From Nitrosospira sp. Nl5 (GTDB lineage Bacteria > Pseudomonadota > Gammaproteobacteria > Burkholderiales > Nitrosomonadaceae): a DNA stretch of 64,000 nt. The stretch covers positions 124,001 through 188,000 of the forward strand of contig NZ_FMVQ01000002.1 of the NCBI RefSeq assembly GCF_900102495.1, read 5' to 3'. Under the pieces are notes generated by a model. It was not told the DNA's origin. It was given only the letters and a program-made list of their open reading frames with translations, and did no database searches. Below, piece by piece: positions 60,605-64,000 of this stretch (position 1 is its first letter; each line of letters opens with the position of its first letter). A program made the translations under genes and the position numbers.

Positions 60605-62515
60605 ATGGGTAGCGGTATTTTTGGTATCGGACTCAGCGCGCTCGGCGCGGCACAGAGGGGATTGCTTGTTACCGGCCATAATGTCAGTAACGCAGCCACC
60701 CCCGGCTATACCCGCCAGCAAACAATTCAGTCGACCAACCCGGCGCAGGCCACGGGCAATGGGTTCATTGGCCAGGGTGTCCAGCTGGATACGGTGAGCC
60801 GCGCGTACAACCAGTTCCTGGTCAGCCAGGTGACGCAGGCGAAAACCGAATCAAGCCAGCTCGATACGTATTTTTCCCAGATGCAGCAGATCGACCGGCT
60901 GCTGACAGACCCGAGCGGCCGTCTTGGCCTCGCGCCCGCGCTACAGGACTTTTTCGGGGGGCTGCAAGACGTCGCCACCAACCCATCGGAAGTTACCTCC
61001 CGCCAATCAATGCTGTCCGGCGCGGAAGTGCTGGTACGGCGTTTCCAGTCGCTGGACGGCCGTCTCGATGAGATTCAGGAAGGGGTGAATACCCAGATTA
61101 CGAACAGTATTTCGCTGATTAATACCCTCGCGTCGCAGATCGGCAAGCTGAACGAAACCATCAGCCTAGCCGAGAGCGTTGCCCGGGGCCAGCCGGCGAA
61201 TGATCTTCGGGACCAGCGCGACGAATTGGTGGCGCAGCTTAGCCATGAGGTCCGTGCCAATGTCGTCGAGCAGAGCGATGGCGCATACAGCATCTTCATT
61301 GGCTCCGGCCAGCCTCTGGTGGTCGGCACACAGGTTTTTCAGCTCGCCGCCACCGCATCGCCGACCGATGCGCAACGCATCGAGGTAACATTTGTTACCG
61401 ACGGCGTTAATGTGCCGATGAGGGAGTCGAGTCTCGATGGCGGAAAACTGGGCGGGCTGCTGCAATTCCGCAGCGAATCGCTCGACGCAGCCCGCAACGG
61501 CCTGGGACGCGTCGCCATCGGGCTGGCCGGCACTTTCAATGAACAACACCGGCTGGGGCAGGATATGCTGGGTAATCCGGGCGGCGATTTTTTTACCGTC
61601 CCGGAACCATCGGTGACGGCTTCCACGCGAAATATCGGCAGCGCGGTCATCGCCGCCGATATTACCGGCTTCAGTTCCCTCACCGCCAGTGACTATAGCC
61701 TGCGCTACGATGGCGCCAATTACACCTTCACCCGGCTATCCGACGGAGTCGCGCAGACCTTCGCGTCATTTCCGCAAACTGTGGATGGCGTCAGCTTGAG
61801 CTTGGCATCCGGCACCATTGCCATGGGAGACGAATTCCTGGTTCGTCCCACCCTGAATGGCGCCGCTCAAATCGCAGTCGCCATTCAGGATACCAGCCTG
61901 GTTGCAGCCGCCGCGCCGATCCGTACTGATGCGCCCCTCGCCAATACCGGTACCGGCCGCATCAGCGCCGGGTCGGTCAACGCACCGCCCCCCCCGGATC
62001 CTGACCTGAAAGAGCCGGTAACCCTTACCTTCACCAGCGCCACCACTTTCGATGTGAGCGGCATCGGGACTGGCAATCCGTCCGGTGTTACATTCACGCC
62101 CGGGGGCGCAATCAGCTACAACGGATGGACCGTGCAAATCACCGGGTCGCCCCAACCGGGGGATACGTTCAGTATCGGTCCCAATACCAATGGCGTGGGC
62201 GATAACCGCAACGCTTTGCTGCTGGGAGCCATGCAGAGCAGCAAGACCCTGGCCGGTGGCACGGCAAGTTACCAAGACGCTTATGGCAAGGTGGTCAGCC
62301 TCATGGGAAATAAAACCCGCGAACTGGAAGTGACCAGCGCGGCCCAGGCTAATCTGCTGAGCCAGACACAGGCCTTGCAGCAATCCGAGTCAGGCGTCAA
62401 CCTGGATGAGGAAGCGGCGAATTTGCTGCGCTACCAGCAGGCCTACCAGGCAGCCAGCAAGATCATACAGACGGCCAGCCTGATGTTCGACACACTGCTT
62501 GAATTGGGCAGATAG
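60605..62515 (+). CDS. flgK: Hook-filament junction protein FlgK
   Basis: 636 residues, longer than E. coli FlgK (547). N-terminal MGSGIFGIGLSALGAAQRGL and VTGHNVSNAATPGYTRQQ; C-terminal NLLRYQQAYQAASKIIQTAS. The extra length is in the central beta domain (about 330-520), including a Pro-rich APPPPDPDLKEP segment. First hook-filament junction protein, handled by FlgN. AGGGGA ribosome-binding site. Confidence 0.95.
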   Translation: MGSGIFGIGLSALGAAQRGLLVTGHNVSNAATPGYTRQQTIQSTNPAQATGNGFIGQGVQLDTVSRAYNQFLVSQVTQAKTESSQLDTYFSQMQQIDRLLTDPSGRLGLAPALQDFFGGLQDVATNPSEVTSRQSMLSGAEVLVRRFQSLDGRLDEIQEGVNTQITNSISLINTLASQIGKLNETISLAESVARGQPANDLRDQRDELVAQLSHEVRANVVEQSDGAYSIFIGSGQPLVVGTQVFQLAATASPTDAQRIEVTFVTDGVNVPMRESSLDGGKLGGLLQFRSESLDAARNGLGRVAIGLAGTFNEQHRLGQDMLGNPGGDFFTVPEPSVTASTRNIGSAVIAADITGFSSLTASDYSLRYDGANYTFTRLSDGVAQTFASFPQTVDGVSLSLASGTIAMGDEFLVRPTLNGAAQIAVAIQDTSLVAAAAPIRTDAPLANTGTGRISAGSVNAPPPPDPDLKEPVTLTFTSATTFDVSGIGTGNPSGVTFTPGGAISYNGWTVQITGSPQPGDTFSIGPNTNGVGDNRNALLLGAMQSSKTLAGGTASYQDAYGKVVSLMGNKTRELEVTSAAQANLLSQTQALQQSESGVNLDEEAANLLRYQQAYQAASKIIQTASLMFDTLLELGR

Positions 62516-62556
62516 GTAGCAGGATAAATAGAAAGGAGCAGCTACGCGACAGCTCG

Positions 62557-62666
62557 CGTAGGATGGGTGCAGCGAAGCGTAACCCATCAAACTCCTGGCA
62601 CGATTTGCGGCCGGTGAGATGGAAATAACCAGATGATGGGTTGCGCTGTGCTCCACCCATCCTACG
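62557..62666. repeat. REP-like inverted repeat pair between flgK and flgL
   Basis: Left arm 62557-62589 and right arm 62634-62666 are 33-bp imperfect reverse complements that begin CGTAGGATGGGTG and end CACCCATCCTACG, with a 44-bp loop. This is the layout of REP/BIME pairs. Single relatives occur at 56555-56590 and about 49295-49320. Transcribed with the operon it would form a stable hairpin that could protect or attenuate the mRNA. Confidence 0.8.
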
Positions 62667-62690
62667 AAAATCGTACAAGGAGGAGTAATC

Positions 62691-63626
62691 ATGCGCATCA
62701 GCAGTAATACCAGCTATGAATTAGGCATCGCCGCCCTCCATCGCCAGCAGGCCGCGCAGATCAAGACCCTGGAACAGATGAGCACCGGCCAGCGCATGCT
62801 CACGCCCTCGGAGAATCCCGCAGCGTACGTCCGGGCACTTGAAGTCTCCCAGGCCGATGCTGGCAATACGCAGTATGCTCTAAACCGGCAGACTGCCATG
62901 AGCAACCTCGGAATGCTGGAAGGAACTCTCGGGAACGTAACGAACCTGGTGCAGAATGCGCAGGAACTTGCCGTGTACGCGGGTAACGGCACGCTTACCG
63001 ACAGCGGCCGCGACGCTATTGCCACCGAATTGCGCGGCAACCTGGAGGAACTGGTGGCGCTTGCCAATCGTACCGACGCCAACGGGCAATACCTGTTTTC
63101 CGGTTTCCAGGGATCGACCAGGCCTTTCGTGGATACGGGTACCGGCGTGCAGTATTTTGGCGACGATGGGCAGCGGCTGGTGCAGGCCAGCGCGTCGCGC
63201 CAGCTCGCGGTGAACGAATCGGGACGGAACGTATTCGAGCGTATTCCGGCTTCCGGAGGCGGTTACCAGAGCCTGTTCAAGACGCTTTCCGACCTGATTG
63301 ACGTTCTCGAAACGCCGGTGACAACCGACGCCGACAAGGCCGCGCTTGCCAGCAGCCTGAGCGCCGCGCAGAGTAATTTATCCAACTCGCTGGACAACGT
63401 GCTGCAAGTTCGCTCAGCAGTGGGCACGCGCATGAATGAAGTGGATACGCTCAACGACGCCGGCGATGACTTAACCATTCAGTACAAGCAGCAGCTTTCC
63501 GATTTGCGGGATGTCGATTATGCCAAGGCCATCAGTGACCTGACGCAACAGCAAGCCTACCTGGAGGCGACGCAGAAGGCGTTTCTGAAGGTACAGGGGT
63601 TGTCGCTGTTTGATTATATTCGGTGA
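62691..63626 (+). CDS. flgL: Hook-filament junction protein FlgL
   Basis: 311 residues (E. coli 317). N-terminal MRISSNTSYELGIAALHRQQ and QMSTGQRMLTPSENPAAYVR (flagellin-like D0/D1 region); ATELRGNLEELVALANRTDA with NGQYLFSGFQG; C-terminal YAKAISDLTQQQAYLEATQK. Strong AAGGAGGAG ribosome-binding site. Last gene of the flagellar cluster in this window, following the REP pair. Confidence 0.95.
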   Translation: MRISSNTSYELGIAALHRQQAAQIKTLEQMSTGQRMLTPSENPAAYVRALEVSQADAGNTQYALNRQTAMSNLGMLEGTLGNVTNLVQNAQELAVYAGNGTLTDSGRDAIATELRGNLEELVALANRTDANGQYLFSGFQGSTRPFVDTGTGVQYFGDDGQRLVQASASRQLAVNESGRNVFERIPASGGGYQSLFKTLSDLIDVLETPVTTDADKAALASSLSAAQSNLSNSLDNVLQVRSAVGTRMNEVDTLNDAGDDLTIQYKQQLSDLRDVDYAKAISDLTQQQAYLEATQKAFLKVQGLSLFDYIR

Positions 63627-64000
63627 GGATTTGCTGATTTAATCTTCAGTGTCGAATTCTCCGTTGTTTCCAGGCGCCATGAATTGAGCGATATATAAGT
63701 AATAGCGTTGGGACAGGATTCTATTTCATTCCGTTAGAATTTTTTGGCGGATATGATAGGATTCCATAACGATAAAATCGAAAGTTCGATTCCCTCCGTC
63801 TCTACAGCAGCACCCCACGAAGTTGTCATGCTGTTTAAAACTCGGTAAAGCACGCCATTGTTTGGTCAGACTGAATTCCGGATCGAGTCCGGAATGACGA
63901 AATTCCTACTATTTTCTCGCTGGATCAATAGATAACAGGGATTCGGAAGCTGTGTTGTTTGCTTACCAGTTGAACACGACTCTCAAGTTTGTTGTTGACA
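63627..64000. other. Gene-free flank after flgL
   Basis: No gene or T-tract terminator seen. It holds a short palindrome at 63875-63895 and a segment near 63786-63808 (GTTCGATTCCCTCCGTCTC) that looks like the 3' end of a tRNA or tmRNA without the rest of the molecule. Confidence 0.5.
63875..63895. repeat. dRS3-like short inverted repeat
   Basis: ATTCCGGA-TCGAG-TCCGGAAT followed by GACG. Same layout as the repeat at 51712-51730, with the same GACG after the right arm. Confidence 0.6.

Overview
The window reads as chromosomal DNA of a betaproteobacterial ammonia oxidiser, most likely Nitrosospira. The best marker is a complete nitrosocyanin gene (12673-13089), a red copper protein known from ammonia-oxidising bacteria, with all four copper ligands present. 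The flagellar gene order (flhDC, motAB, flhBA-flhF-flhG-fliA-motCD, flgNM, flgA, flgB-L), a type of EF-P with an arginine tip, and PEP-CTERM proteins fit the same group. This assignment is inference from gene content; no 16S rRNA is present.

Layout. 1-6628: mixed housekeeping genes (end of an OprP-type porin, a beta/gamma-crystallin-like secreted protein, an APH(6)-like kinase, efp, a type 5 uracil-DNA glycosylase, a tautomerase, uvrC, pgsA), closing with tRNA-Gly and tRNA-Cys. 6700-12600: an accessory stretch that begins with a decayed tyrosine integrase facing tRNA-Cys and holds a PEP-CTERM protein, phage-style terminators, small unknown genes, two Gly/Ser-rich secreted proteins and an SGNH hydrolase. 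12673-17192: nitrosocyanin, a Spx/YffB-like protein, a broken metallo-beta-lactamase-fold gene and two adjacent ferritin-like proteins. 17189-28119: a GH2 glycosidase-galT-galK operon, a DUF4142 protein, an ABC exporter, a fused glycosyltransferase/FAD oxidoreductase and a hemerythrin-like protein. 28539-31020: KGG stress protein, DUF72, cupin and UdgX. 31290-35378: three signalling genes (sensor kinase, single-domain receiver, receiver-PAS-kinase). 35762-38188: CHRD/PEP-CTERM protein, a Myb-like DNA-binding protein, a CI-like repressor with two matching operators, and tRNA-Leu.

38595-63626 is a nearly complete flagellar regulon: master regulator FlhDC, stators MotAB and MotCD, export gate FlhA/FlhB, placement factors FlhF/FlhG, sigma-28 (FliA), its anti-sigma FlgM with chaperone FlgN, and the rod, hook, ring and hook-filament junction genes flgA-flgL. 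Three motifs close to the sigma-28 consensus precede motA, flgM and flgK, so FliA (encoded inside the cluster) probably drives the late genes, and FlgM lies under the factor it inhibits. Filament, C-ring, most export and chemotaxis genes are outside the window.

Most notable for follow-up: the integrase with two in-frame stop codons at tRNA-Cys; the paired TAAACA-N3-TGTTTA operators of the CI-like repressor; a perfect inverted repeat upstream of flhD; FlhG with a Walker A motif lacking its lysines; UdgX with a three-copy 15-bp repeat in its N-terminus; a +1 shift at CCC-TGA in the metallo-beta-lactamase-fold gene; the glycosyltransferase-FAD oxidoreductase fusion; and REP-like repeats lodged in the flagellar operons. 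I did not find a convincing wholly new multi-gene system, nor any CRISPR array or intact insertion sequence.
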